Of a DNA stretch of 57,047 nucleotides, positions 32,335 through 40,771 are shown in pieces. This DNA is from a virus. A model generated the notes under the pieces. The model was not told where the DNA came from and did no database searches. It saw nothing but the letters and a program-made list of their open reading frames with translations. A program made the translations under genes and the position numbers. The stretch covers positions 1 through 57,047 of the IMG/VR virus record IMGVR_UViG_3300021077_000161. One strand, given 5' to 3'. Position 1 is the first letter of the stretch. Every line of letters begins with the position of its first letter.

Positions 32335-33246
32335 TTAAGCTACTTTAACGCTAGGAGACAAAACAGAAATCAAAGAGCCAGAAGCGGCTGATAACGCGGC
32401 TTGTTGTGGAGGGGTGGGGAGTGTTGGTGCTATAATTCCAAAAGCCAACCCTAACACCTGTACTAAAGATTCACCCAAAACAGCAGATTGAGAAGCATTA
32501 GACCCTATATTAGTGCTTGTAGAGTTTAGGTTGGTTACGCTTGAGTTTACGTTTACGGTGTCAGCTTCTATATTTGCTTCTTTGGTTTTTACTGTAACCG
32601 AACTAGAGCTATCAATAGTTATAGAACCTTCTTTATGATTCACCAAGACAGAACACTTGTCATTAGGAGTGCTTACTTTAAAATTTCCATTAGCTTCTAC
32701 TTTAACAGTAGTACCAGAGCCTTCTTTGTCTGCGTTTTTGTCTAAGTCGCCTAAGTTGTCGGTTTTTCCCTTATTAACAATAGACCAAGACCCATCATCA
32801 AAAACCTGGAAGTTAACTCCATTGAATTCAAGTTCTTTATGAATTCCTGTAGAAGCATCTTTTCTTTGTTGAGGTCCACCGATTATAATAGCTCTAGCGT
32901 CATTGCCTTCTACGCAAAGTATAAAAACCCTAGAACCATTACCTAATTTAAAGTCTTGTTTGTCAGAAACTCTAAGGGCTGTATCTGAGTGATCTGCTAA
33001 CCCACAAAGGGAATTAAGGACCATACAGTGATGATACGTACGATGCGTTGCGCTACCACCTTCATAATGCTGCACAAGGACTTCGTATTCTCTATACAGC
33101 TTAGAATAAGACTCTTTGTCAGTAGGTAATATTTCTCTCTTGACTTCGCCAAACCTTAGCTTTATATTTCCGTTGGGTAAATTGCCACCTATAGGAATAT
33201 CCCCTAAAATATGTGTTGTGTAAATAGATGATACTGTTTCAGGCAT
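32335..33246 (-). CDS. Baseplate spike (gpV/gp5-like) protein
   Basis: 303 residues. The first ~140 read as an OB-fold type domain (GDIPIGGNLPNGNIKLRF, then RVFILCVEGNDARAIIIGGP), as in tail-spike gpV/gp5 proteins. The following region is a repetitive beta-helix (NHKEGSITIDSSSSVTVKTK, then TVNVNSSVTNLNSTSTNIGS). The C-terminus is a hydrophobic, Ala/Ser/Pro-rich end. This is the usual membrane-piercing spike architecture at the tip of contractile tails. The gene abuts the hub gene at 33246. Confidence 0.7.
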   Translation of the reverse strand: MPETVSSIYTTHILGDIPIGGNLPNGNIKLRFGEVKREILPTDKESYSKLYREYEVLVQHYEGGSATHRTYHHCMVLNSLCGLADHSDTALRVSDKQDFKLGNGSRVFILCVEGNDARAIIIGGPQQRKDASTGIHKELEFNGVNFQVFDDGSWSIVNKGKTDNLGDLDKNADKEGSGTTVKVEANGNFKVSTPNDKCSVLVNHKEGSITIDSSSSVTVKTKEANIEADTVNVNSSVTNLNSTSTNIGSNASQSAVLGESLVQVLGLAFGIIAPTLPTPPQQAALSAASGSLISVLSPSVKVA

Positions 33247-35198
33247 TAACTATTCTCCACAACCATGCCAGGGTTCAGTTTAGTAGAAAACAAGTCGTCT
33301 CCAGCTTGTTTTACACCATTGGCAAAACTCAAAGGTTTCATTCCGGCATATCTAGGAGACACTGAATTACCCTCTCCTTGGTCTACTGGGATTCCGTGAG
33401 TAACATTCAAGGTTGTGTTAAAGTATTTGATTCCTCCGTTTACTCCACAAGTATGACTCAAGCTGTTAATATGAAGAGCTATTCCATCAATTTCAATATT
33501 ATCGCCTTCAGCAATCGGGCTTTGGATTCCAAAACAATTAACAGTCCCATTTAAGGTATATTGAACCCCCATGTTCCAGTCCGCTATAGCTTCCATCCAT
33601 GCAGTTCCACGCCCTTCGGTCATAACGTCTGTAATAGATTGCATTACAGAGTGCATGTATGGCTTGATACCCGATCTAGCCATATCAACAACATCTGCTA
33701 TTGGTGGGTTATGGCTCATTTGTGCTGGAATACTATATTCTTGTTCTTGGTGATAAATATCTAAATTGCCATAAACGTGGATAAAATTCCAGTGCGCTGT
33801 GTTAGAACGCCCAAGGTCTAAATTAGTCACAAGTGCAGAAGGTATTTTCCATCTAGGCATTGACAAAAACCTAGTTAATGGCATACTAGGGTCTTCTTGT
33901 ATTGCGTTTGAACTAAAAGGTATCTGCCTAAAAACTATCGTAGGCGTTATATCGCCCCACACATCTGGTCTAAGACACGTATACATCTCATTGATAGTTG
34001 GGTTCTTAAAGGTGTTTAAAAAACCCCAGAGAGGAGTGTTTACAAATGACTGTTCAATAGGAATATAAGTGCCTTTAATTCTTTCGTGACACATAAGGCG
34101 GTTTTTAAACGACTTATAAAAGTCAATGTCTGGAACAAACCCATGGTGGAACTGATCGTCTGTGGGGCTATATTTTTGAACCCCTGTAAGTAAAGTTAAT
34201 AAATCACCGTACCCATAAGCTTGATGCCCAAACCCATCTCCCTTACGCTCATCTACAGCAGTTCTCCCTAGCGTAGTTGCTACGTTTAAGGGAACTAAAT
34301 AAGCGTAAGGAGCTTCGCCGTTTTGTTGAGGTGAGGGTTTTAGATTAGATCCTATAATTTCCGAAGGCTTGTTGACTATAGGATTCTTTGCTTTTCCAAC
34401 AACTAAATCTAAAAACCCCGTTAGAAGAGCCTCTGCATTATCTTTTATTTGCCCTGCGCTAGAATTTAGATTGCTTAACCAAGAGTTTACATCTTGGCCT
34501 ATTTGTCCCATGAACTGCCAGATATCAGTTAATGACTCTACGCTTCCTAATGCTGGATCGTAAAAGAAAATAGTTGACAATTCATCAAAACCAACTCCTT
34601 GTAAACTATAGGTAACAGTTTTTACCCCATTGGTATCTACTCTTAGGTTCTTTCTTATATCGTGAACCCTACCAACAAATTTAAGACCTGAATTAAAATC
34701 ATTGGCGGCTTCACCTTTTTGGAGAGCTTTTATAATTTTAGCAGTATCGTTGGGATTTGTGTGCATCCAGGACATTAACCAATCTCCAGGGAGCATTGCG
34801 TTAGCTGAGAGGTAGTTGGTGTCGCCCTTTAAAATAGCATTCAATGTTTTAACGCAACTGTCCTTAGCTCCAGATACTGACATTTGAATACAGTCAGAAG
34901 TAATAATAAGAGGAGGAGACTTCCTAGATATTGCCCCAGATATAGGAGTCACTGAAGAAAGAGAGCCCCTTTCTAGCCTAGAGTAGGTAATCGGACTCCC
35001 TAATCTAAAAACCGCAATACACCAAGATGGGCTAGCGTCAAATTCTTGCCCCCCCTCGTTTTTGTAATCTTTGCCGATATCATAGACAACCCCACCCTCA
35101 ACAGACGTTATTGTTTCACTGCCATCTATATCAGGCGTGTCGCTTCTAAGGTTTTCTAGAAAAAAATCTTCGCTCTCTACATCTAAAGGTATTGCCAT
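33246..35198 (-). CDS. Baseplate hub-like tail protein
   Basis: 650 residues, beta-rich, with no membrane segment. SPPLIITSDCIQMSVSGAKD and PGDWLMSWMHTNP are like segments of gp27/gpD-type hub proteins and of phage 'tail protein' families of similar size. The C-terminal part ends GEGNSVSPRYAGMKPLSF. The start overlaps the tape-measure stop by one base, and the stop overlaps the spike start by one base. Order (tape measure, hub, spike) fits tail modules. The exact family is not confirmed. Confidence 0.6.
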   Translation of the reverse strand: MAIPLDVESEDFFLENLRSDTPDIDGSETITSVEGGVVYDIGKDYKNEGGQEFDASPSWCIAVFRLGSPITYSRLERGSLSSVTPISGAISRKSPPLIITSDCIQMSVSGAKDSCVKTLNAILKGDTNYLSANAMLPGDWLMSWMHTNPNDTAKIIKALQKGEAANDFNSGLKFVGRVHDIRKNLRVDTNGVKTVTYSLQGVGFDELSTIFFYDPALGSVESLTDIWQFMGQIGQDVNSWLSNLNSSAGQIKDNAEALLTGFLDLVVGKAKNPIVNKPSEIIGSNLKPSPQQNGEAPYAYLVPLNVATTLGRTAVDERKGDGFGHQAYGYGDLLTLLTGVQKYSPTDDQFHHGFVPDIDFYKSFKNRLMCHERIKGTYIPIEQSFVNTPLWGFLNTFKNPTINEMYTCLRPDVWGDITPTIVFRQIPFSSNAIQEDPSMPLTRFLSMPRWKIPSALVTNLDLGRSNTAHWNFIHVYGNLDIYHQEQEYSIPAQMSHNPPIADVVDMARSGIKPYMHSVMQSITDVMTEGRGTAWMEAIADWNMGVQYTLNGTVNCFGIQSPIAEGDNIEIDGIALHINSLSHTCGVNGGIKYFNTTLNVTHGIPVDQGEGNSVSPRYAGMKPLSFANGVKQAGDDLFSTKLNPGMVVENS

Positions 35199-37795
35199 TA
35201 TCTAGTACCTTGAGCCTCTTTAGGGGCTCTTTGTTTGATAGCACTAGCCAAATTAGAAGCTGCCTTTACGAAAGCGTCTGACAAAGAGCTTAGGTCATTG
35301 CCTGCTCCACGTTCTTTTATGATTTTGTCAACTTCTTTTGCCCCATACTTCTCTTCTAATTTTGCTTTGGTATCTGGATCTAGGTTCCCGCCATGTTCAG
35401 CTAGAGCTTCTTGAACCGCTTTTACCCTAGCAAGCTCCAATGCCTCTTTGCCTCCGGGAGCAGTGGCGTGTGCCCCTCTACCACTAGGCATTACAAGATC
35501 GTCCGTTGTCCTTAAGAACTCTAGTGAAAGCTTACCTGCATTAGCTAATTTATCGCCACCTAAAAATCCTCCTAAAAATTGGGCAGTTTCCCACTCCGCA
35601 TCTCTCCATTTTTTACCACCAACCTTACCTAGTGATTTGTCGGACAGCCTCTCTCTAAAAACAGCGTTAGGGTCGTTATTGTTTTCCCTAATTGTCCTTA
35701 AAGCAGCAGCATGTTTTGGAGCGTCTTGCCACTGACTGTCAACCACCTGAGCAAACGACCTGGTACGCATTGAATCGAAATACTTGACAGCTGATTCTTT
35801 GTTTATCAACTCGTCTGCCCAAAAAGGAACCTTTGCTCCCCCATAAGCAATAGAGGCAAGTAGATTCGGATCAGTTCCAGCCATTTCTTGTAATCTAATT
35901 GTACTAGCGTTAAACCTACCTCCAGTAGCATAAATAGAGTCTTGCCACGACGCAGCTTTATCAAAAGGAGACCTGGATCCAGAAGTGTATGTCTGTTCTA
36001 AGGCAGATCCTCTACTGTAAGCCATTGCTAGCCGTTGTTGCCCCGCCACATCGGCCCCTCCACCATACACGTAAGAAGCCATTTGAGAGGTAACGTACTC
36101 CAAATTACTGGCCCCATACATTCCAGACCCGACAGCACCTTGAGCTATGTTTTGGAATAAATCTCTAGCCACAGCAACGTCTAACCCACCAGTTCCTGTA
36201 AGACCGTTTTTACCGTTTATTAACTGTCTGTATGCGTTAGCGCCTTGTAGATCTCCTCCAACAACGCCCATACTCTTAACAAGCTGTCCTAAATTTCCAA
36301 ACCCCTCTATACCAGCCGAAATCAATTCATGCCCACCAAAAACCTTTCGATACCCCCTACCAATAGAAAGGAGTTGTTGATACTCTGACGCATCGTCTCC
36401 TAAATCCCACCCCCCAGCCGTATCCCTAGATTGATAGTATTCATAAGCAGACATAGGCTTTCCTTTTACCATTACGTCCGCTGTGCTTCTGCCAGACATT
36501 CTAAGGGATTTAACCCTAGACATTGCCCCGCCGCCCCCCATTGCGTTTAAAAAATACTGATCCCCGGCAGTTAGCTGAGCTTCTTTCGCTTCAGCTAGAT
36601 CTCTTAGCGCAGCCGCTTGTTTGGGGCCTATTCCTTGCTTTATTTCCGCTTCTGTCATTGCAAAGTTAGAAGGCATTTCTCCAGCTCCTAAAGCCCATTT
36701 TTTAGTTTCTAGAACAGCTGGATTAATCTTACCTCCACTAAACAGGTCTAAGGAAGAGCCGCTCATACTCATTCCAGGAACTACGCCATGTGCCAGTCCA
36801 ACTATTGACGGGCCAATGCCGCTAAACTTAGCCTTTGCTGCTCCTGTAAGGGTATTTATTCCAAGCTTTGTTTCTATTGTTTCTTTCCATAAATCCTGAC
36901 GAACTAAGTTTTTAAAAGCAGGATCCTGTAGAGCTTGCTCCATTCCATATTGCCCTACTAAGTTCCTACCAATAGTATTTTGGCCGTATGCTTTAAATGG
37001 AGAAAGAACACTTGACGCAGCTTGTTGTTGTTGAATTGGGAAGTTAATAGCAAATTGCTGTTCTCTCCCATACAAGTTATTTACGTAATTACCAGCCGCG
37101 TCAGCAATTTTATACCCACCGTAAGCAACAGCCCCGGCAATACCCAATCTACCAACAGTTGATCCCAAAAAACCACCAAGATTGCCAGCGGCTAAAGCTT
37201 CAAAGCCCCCCGCAACGCCGCCAATAGTTGGGCCATTCCATCCGCCGCCACCTTTTCCACCACCTTTTCCACCACCTCCAGGATTAGTTACAGGGACGAT
37301 AGGGTTCGAAGGTGCTCCAGAAGGGGTAAAACTACTACCAGGCAACCCACCAAACCCATTGGGGGCAGGGCCAGTAAACCCAGAAGACTGGCCTCCGGCA
37401 GAAGCCCAAGCCTTTTCCTCCATTGCGTATATTGCCTTAGAGGCCCATCCTTCACCACCGCCCATAGCTTTGGCGGTATTACCCATTCTAGCCGCTCTTT
37501 GTTCTAAGCGATCAAAACTTTTAATTATTCTGTCAGTAGCTCTTTCAGCTTGACTTGGGTCGCCAATAATCGCACCCGAAATCCCAGTAGCTGAACTTTG
37601 AGGGTTAGCTTTAATAGATCCGGGTCTGCTTTGGCCACTTTGGCTTCCAGTGTTAATTTTGTTGACGCTTTGAGATACACGGTCAGTAGCTTTGTTTAAT
37701 TTGTCAGCTAGCGTCAGCAACCCCTTAAAAGCGTTTTCAGCAACTCTTACCGAAGATGCATCTATACTTGTAGAAATTCTAATATCTTGCGGCAT
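35198..37795 (-). CDS. Tape-measure-like protein
   Basis: 865 residues. The N-terminal ~70 (RISTSIDASSVRVAENAFKG, LLTLADKLNKATDRVSQSVN) form a coiled helix start typical of tape measures. A Gly-rich region (about 160-200, GGGGKGGGKGGGGW) and hydrophobic segments (LGIAGAVAYGGYKIADAAGN) follow. The C-terminus is helical and charged. A tape measure sets tail length and helps DNA entry. The start has a GAGGGG SD, and the boundary element with GGGTATG lies just upstream (37815-37830). Confidence 0.65.
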   Translation of the reverse strand: MPQDIRISTSIDASSVRVAENAFKGLLTLADKLNKATDRVSQSVNKINTGSQSGQSRPGSIKANPQSSATGISGAIIGDPSQAERATDRIIKSFDRLEQRAARMGNTAKAMGGGEGWASKAIYAMEEKAWASAGGQSSGFTGPAPNGFGGLPGSSFTPSGAPSNPIVPVTNPGGGGKGGGKGGGGWNGPTIGGVAGGFEALAAGNLGGFLGSTVGRLGIAGAVAYGGYKIADAAGNYVNNLYGREQQFAINFPIQQQQAASSVLSPFKAYGQNTIGRNLVGQYGMEQALQDPAFKNLVRQDLWKETIETKLGINTLTGAAKAKFSGIGPSIVGLAHGVVPGMSMSGSSLDLFSGGKINPAVLETKKWALGAGEMPSNFAMTEAEIKQGIGPKQAAALRDLAEAKEAQLTAGDQYFLNAMGGGGAMSRVKSLRMSGRSTADVMVKGKPMSAYEYYQSRDTAGGWDLGDDASEYQQLLSIGRGYRKVFGGHELISAGIEGFGNLGQLVKSMGVVGGDLQGANAYRQLINGKNGLTGTGGLDVAVARDLFQNIAQGAVGSGMYGASNLEYVTSQMASYVYGGGADVAGQQRLAMAYSRGSALEQTYTSGSRSPFDKAASWQDSIYATGGRFNASTIRLQEMAGTDPNLLASIAYGGAKVPFWADELINKESAVKYFDSMRTRSFAQVVDSQWQDAPKHAAALRTIRENNNDPNAVFRERLSDKSLGKVGGKKWRDAEWETAQFLGGFLGGDKLANAGKLSLEFLRTTDDLVMPSGRGAHATAPGGKEALELARVKAVQEALAEHGGNLDPDTKAKLEEKYGAKEVDKIIKERGAGNDLSSLSDAFVKAASNLASAIKQRAPKEAQGTR

Positions 37796-37814
37796 GTCCC
37801 CTCAAATTCATACC

Positions 37815-38306
37815 CTAAAGATTGTTGTCAAATCTAAGGCTGTCTCCAAAATCCAAGGCAAACCCCTCATCTACCGTTTGAGGAATTTTACCTAATGCTT
37901 CTCCTAATTCTTTAACGCTATCAGCTAATTTATTGCTTATGCTGGCTAGTTCTTTTTTAGGAGTTTTCTTCTTTTCTTTTAATGCCTGGTTCTGTAGAAT
38001 AGCTTCTTTCTCAAGCTTGTCCATATCGCTGTCTGAAGCTGATTTCTCTAAAGCTCTTTGTAATTCGTCTTGAGGCTGTAGGACTTCTTCGAGTTCTTTG
38101 TTTAATTCAGCTTCACCTAACCCTTCGTAATGTTCGCTAAAGTAAGCTCTATAGACATCAAGCCTTGGAAGGTCATCTACTAAATGTAACGGTGTGGCGA
38201 ATGTCTTACTGTACCAACGTGACACATAATACCATTCTTCATCAGGAGTATATTTTTCAATTACATTCCTGAGAGCTATCAGCTTTAAATTACGAATATG
38301 GTCGAT
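37815..38306 (-). CDS. Tail assembly chaperone-like protein (second of a pair), atypical start
   Basis: The frame reads IDHIRNLKLIALRNVIEKYT, then PDEEWYYVSRWYSKTFATPL and on, giving about 163 residues and ending just before the tape measure. It is uninterrupted back to a TAG at 38307-38309. It has no ATG; a GTG at 38225 (136 residues) lacks an SD. An AUC at 38306 sits 9 nt after TTAGGAG, so I propose that start. The position upstream of the tape measure, next to the 39113 gene, suggests the G/GT-type tail chaperone pair. Confidence 0.5.
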   Translation of the reverse strand: MDHIRNLKLIALRNVIEKYTPDEEWYYVSRWYSKTFATPLHLVDDLPRLDVYRAYFSEHYEGLGEAELNKELEEVLQPQDELQRALEKSASDSDMDKLEKEAILQNQALKEKKKTPKKELASISNKLADSVKELGEALGKIPQTVDEGFALDFGDSLRFDNNL

Positions 38307-38311
38307 TTTAG

Positions 38312-38340
38312 TTGACTCCTAAACAATTTAACGATAGGAT
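38312..38340 (+). promoter_or_regulatory. Promoter for the 38348 gene
   Basis: -35 TTGACT (38312-38317), 17-nt spacer, -10 TAGGAT (38335-38340). Upstream GATTTTA resembles the GATTGTT half of the boundary element. The ATG at 38348 is 7 nt past the -10. AGGA at 38336-38339 could act as an SD for a longer transcript. On the opposite strand the same bases carry the SD of the 38306 gene. Confidence 0.55.
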
Positions 38341-38347
38341 TTAAATT

Positions 38348-38725
38348 ATGAAACACACATATCGAAATGCAAAAGGAAAGACCATTGCCGAAATTCTACC
38401 TAATGGACGGTTTCTTAAAATTGGAGAAAGGGTAGAAAAGGGAGATTTGAGGATTTGGGACAACGATAAATACAACGTTATATCGCCTTATCGTTATTCC
38501 TGGTGGATTAAAGAAACTGTTCCCTCAAGCTATCGCAATTCCTTCTACAGACCAACCAAACCCAAGTATCGAATTCTTAAGTCAAATGAAATTATCCGAA
38601 AGGGCGATCAAGCTTATTCCCCACATACTAGAGGTTGGGGAAAGTGTGTCAAGTCAATTGGGTTTAATGTAGGCGACTATACTACTTTGTCTATTTGTAC
38701 AAGAATCCGTCGCCCCATTAAGTAG
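38348..38725 (+). CDS. GDE-repeat protein (two copies), inserted between tail genes
   Basis: 125 residues with two units: GRFLKIGERVEKGDLRIW (ending YRP) and YRILKSNEIIRKGDQAYSPH (ending RRP). The layout matches copies 1 and 4 of the 6181 protein. It lies on the plus strand inside a minus-strand tail operon, with its own promoter and an 8-nt overlap with the 38718 gene's stop. This is a 'moron'-like position. Function unknown. Confidence 0.7.
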   Translation: MKHTYRNAKGKTIAEILPNGRFLKIGERVEKGDLRIWDNDKYNVISPYRYSWWIKETVPSSYRNSFYRPTKPKYRILKSNEIIRKGDQAYSPHTRGWGKCVKSIGFNVGDYTTLSICTRIRRPIK

Positions 38726-39113
38726 CCGCTACGTCTTTCTTTAGGATATCTTCTGCTTTTTTAGCTTCATCAGCTAACTTCTTATATTCTGCGTCAATAA
38801 CTTCTTGAGCTTTGTTGTTAACTTCTGCAATTAGATTAACATCATCGCACTCTAGGCCCCCTTGCAGTTTCTTCCACCAATCAGGGCTTACAATGACGTG
38901 GGTAGCTAAATAAGAAATAGCTGCTGCAATGTTCCTAGAATTAGACGCAGCGTTACTAGGATCAGGTCCTATAATAGACCGATAAATTTCATCTTGCTTT
39001 AAGGTCTCTCTCATAGACAAAGATGTCTTTACTGTAAACGTACCTGAGTATTTGTTTCCAGTAATTTCGCCCACTACATCAACTGCAAAGTCAACCTGTG
39101 ATTTTAACGCCAT
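38718..39113 (-). CDS. Tail assembly chaperone-like protein (first of a pair)
   Basis: 131 residues. KYSGTFTVKTSLSMRETLKQ, then SNSRNIAAAISYLATHVIVS and PDWWKKLQGGLECDDVNLIA, follow the pattern of phage tail assembly chaperones (the gpG type), with a P-x-WW motif and acidic helical end. Chaperones of this kind load the tape measure and are often linked by a programmed frameshift to a second product. Here the expected second gene (37815) is separated by the inserted 38348 gene. AGAGG SD. Confidence 0.6.
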   Translation of the reverse strand: MALKSQVDFAVDVVGEITGNKYSGTFTVKTSLSMRETLKQDEIYRSIIGPDPSNAASNSRNIAAAISYLATHVIVSPDWWKKLQGGLECDDVNLIAEVNNKAQEVIDAEYKKLADEAKKAEDILKKDVAAT

Positions 39114-39202
39114 TCTTTACCTCTTTCTATTTGACAAGTCCAATTTCTTAACCTAAGATTGTTATTCAACTTTTGTATCTGGAAAACTAAAGGAGACCAA
39201 AA

Positions 39203-39406
39203 ATGCCCCTAAACACACCTGTCATCTTTCAGATCTTTAGCAAGTCAGGAAACTCTATTGCCCTAGCTCAATGCGACTATAATGAACTAGAGAGCGTAGA
39301 GCCTAGAATTAAGGAAGCTTGCGTTAAAAAGAACCTTACTTACAAAATGACCGTTCCTCATACCACTTACAGCCTCTTGAAGTTTTTGGAGACAGCTAAT
39401 GCCTGA
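39203..39406 (+). CDS. Small hypothetical protein
   Basis: 67 residues, soluble; MPLNTPVIFQIFSKSGNSIA then CDYNELESVEPRIKEACVKK. AAAGGAG SD 8 nt upstream. It lies behind the boundary element at 39154, divergent from the tail chaperone. No family recognised. It overlaps the next gene by 8 nt. Confidence 0.6.
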   Translation: MPLNTPVIFQIFSKSGNSIALAQCDYNELESVEPRIKEACVKKNLTYKMTVPHTTYSLLKFLETANA

Positions 39407-39593
39407 AAGCCCATTCCCTAAACTCAGTCCCGTAGATCAATGTTTACATGATATGAGCCATGATGTTTTTACCGCTTATCATCGGACTGAGGGGAAAGAC
39501 GCTTTTAACAACGAAAAACTAGACCAAGCGTCAACCATTACTTGGGACGCTTATGTTGCGTTGCGTAGTCTGTTAGGAGATATCATTAAGTAG
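39399..39593 (+). CDS. Small hypothetical protein
   Basis: 64 residues, acidic, helical (DQCLHDMSHDVFTAYHRTEG, then ITWDAYVALRSLLGDIIK). It starts within the 3' end of the 39203 gene (TAATGCCTGA), so it is likely translationally coupled. No domain is recognised. It is part of a small plus-strand early-type cluster (39203-40425). Confidence 0.55.
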   Translation: MPESPFPKLSPVDQCLHDMSHDVFTAYHRTEGKDAFNNEKLDQASTITWDAYVALRSLLGDIIK

Positions 39594-39615
39594 GTTTGTT
39601 AAACAGGAGAATAGA

Positions 39616-39912
39616 ATGAAAAAGAAAGATTTTATTATTGATATGGAAGGGTTTGATGTAGACTCTCGGGTTTCGTTTAACATTGACGGAACTGAAGAGC
39701 TTACAGGTACAGGAAAGATTTTGGGAAAGGGTATTGAAGGTTTTATGCCAATGTTTATCGTTCTATTAGATAAGCCTATTGCTGGACAAAAAGCGCTTCT
39801 AATCCAAAGATCACTAATTAAGAAAGCTGAACTAAAAATGAAAAACATATGCACAAATCCAAACCGCTCTTGCACAAATGGCGTTCATTGCGTCAAGAAA
39901 ATGAAGACCTAA
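39616..39912 (+). CDS. Hypothetical protein with odd C-terminus
   Basis: 98 residues. A strong SD (CAGGAG) precedes ATG 39616. The main body (about 1-75) is beta-type: DSRVSFNIDGTEELTGTGKI, then FMPMFIVLLDKPIAGQKALL. After AELK the frame becomes unusual (NICTNPNRSCTNGVHCVKK), while another frame (39849-39977) carries the coiled coil shared with the beta-helix paralogues. The real C-terminus may therefore lie elsewhere. Confidence 0.55.
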   Translation: MKKKDFIIDMEGFDVDSRVSFNIDGTEELTGTGKILGKGIEGFMPMFIVLLDKPIAGQKALLIQRSLIKKAELKMKNICTNPNRSCTNGVHCVKKMKT

Positions 39913-39977
39913 AAGCGAAGCTAGAAAGTCGACTTGAAATAACACTTGACAACCTCTTACTATTAAGCTATACCTAA
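39849..39977 (+). CDS. Small ORF with the shared LRQE coiled-coil tail
   Basis: 42 residues: MHKSKPLLHKWRSLRQENED, then LKAKLESRLEITLDNLLLL. The LRQENEDLKAKL part copies the C-terminal coil of the three beta-helix paralogues. There is no SD, and the 3' end lies under the promoter of the 40002 gene. It may be the remnant of another paralogue tail. Kept at low confidence. Confidence 0.3.
   Translation: MHKSKPLLHKWRSLRQENEDLKAKLESRLEITLDNLLLLSYT
39946..39974 (+). promoter_or_regulatory. Promoter for the beta-helix gene
   Basis: -35 TTGACA (39946-39951), 17-nt spacer, -10 TATACC (39969-39974). The ATG at 40002 follows with an AAGGAG SD. A near-consensus sigma70-type promoter. Confidence 0.7.
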
Positions 39978-40001
39978 CAAATCAAATCAAGGAGCCCTAA
40001 A

Positions 40002-40425
40002 ATGACCAACCAAAAATACAAATTCACAAAAGAAACCCTACATTTTAACAAACACATCCTTCACCGAATTGTCGCTACGCGTGATTTCGGTTATATTAAG
40101 AAAGGTGACCTAGGCGGGTGGATTGAAAATGAAAACAACCTAAGTCATGAAGGTAATTGTTGGGTCTCTGATAACGCTCGGGTCTTTGATAATGCTTGGG
40201 TCTTTGGAAAGGCTCAGGTCTATGGGGGCGCTCAGGTCTTTGGGGATGCTCAGGTCTGTGGGAAGGCTGAAATCAAAAGTACAACCCACCTAACCAAAGG
40301 AGACCATAGCGGTGAAGTTGTAAAAGCCCCCCCAAACAAGCCTAAGTGAAGAAGTTACCAAGCTGCGTCAAGAAATAAAAGAATTGAAAGCGAAGCTACA
40401 GAGGTTTCTAAATGTAGCGGATTAA
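40002..40425 (+). CDS. Hexapeptide/beta-helix (YdcK-like) protein, frameshifted at a C7 run
   Basis: The annotated frame gives 115 residues and stops at 40347-40349. N-terminus: FNKHILHRIVATRDFGYIKK, then GDLGGWIENENNLSHEGNCW, followed by tandem NARVFDNAWVFGKAQVYGG-type units. At CCCCCCC (about 40329-40335) removal of one C would continue as KAPQTSLSEEVTKLRQEIKE and end at TAA 40423-40425. That tail matches the paralogue at 1-273 and the one at the right edge. So a full product of about 140 residues is likely. The change could be a slip or an error. Function unknown. Confidence 0.7.
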
Positions 40426-40443
40426 ATCGCTCGTTAAAAACAG

Positions 40444-40471
40444 TTGACAGTTTTTAAAAGTATGTTAGACT
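40444..40471 (+). promoter_or_regulatory. Promoter before the structured RNA
   Basis: -35 TTGACA (40444-40449), 16-nt spacer, extended -10 TGTTAGACT (TAGACT 40466-40471). The transcript would start at about 40478, where the first RNA stem begins. This supports an RNA gene between the 40002 gene and sbcC. Confidence 0.65.
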
Positions 40472-40478
40472 AGTTTTG

Positions 40479-40706
40479 TGCTTGTGGAGATAATGATTAT
40501 TTAAGTTGATTCCTTGAATAATCGTCCCAAGAGACTTCACAAGCATATTTGACTGGGTTGGTGAATTGGCATAGCTAGTTCCAAAGGATCGAAACCTTTC
40601 CTGGTCGCTCAGGTGATAGTTTAAATAAAAACGTTGGCACCGTTGCCCAAAGATGTGGTAGATCCTACGTACCTTTATGGGCGTAATTCGATTCCATGAT
40701 CCTGAC
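40479..40706 (+). ncRNA. Structured non-coding RNA with tRNA-like parts
   Basis: No gene is visible between 40426 and 40771, but paired elements are. TGCTTGTG (40479-40486) pairs with CACAAGCA (40538-40545). Inside is an 11-bp hairpin with a 7-nt loop (40495-40523). From 40583 a hairpin AAAGG-ATCGAAA-CCTTT looks like a tRNA-Ser(CGA) anticodon arm, followed by CCTG...CAGG as a variable arm. A T-loop (TTCGATT) with CCATG occurs at 40687-40698, split from its ATGG partner by six bases. A GCCC/GGGC stem encloses 40650-40683. The whole does not form a standard cloverleaf; identity is open. Confidence 0.4.
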
Positions 40707-40771
40707 CAATTCAAATTTATTAAACAAAAGAAACAATATATTTTGAGAGTAATAAGTAATAAGTAGGGGTA

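Noticed and set aside
40454-40714. 86-residue minus-strand ORF
   Set aside because: It lies across the structured RNA, is low in coding character and is opposite to a good promoter.
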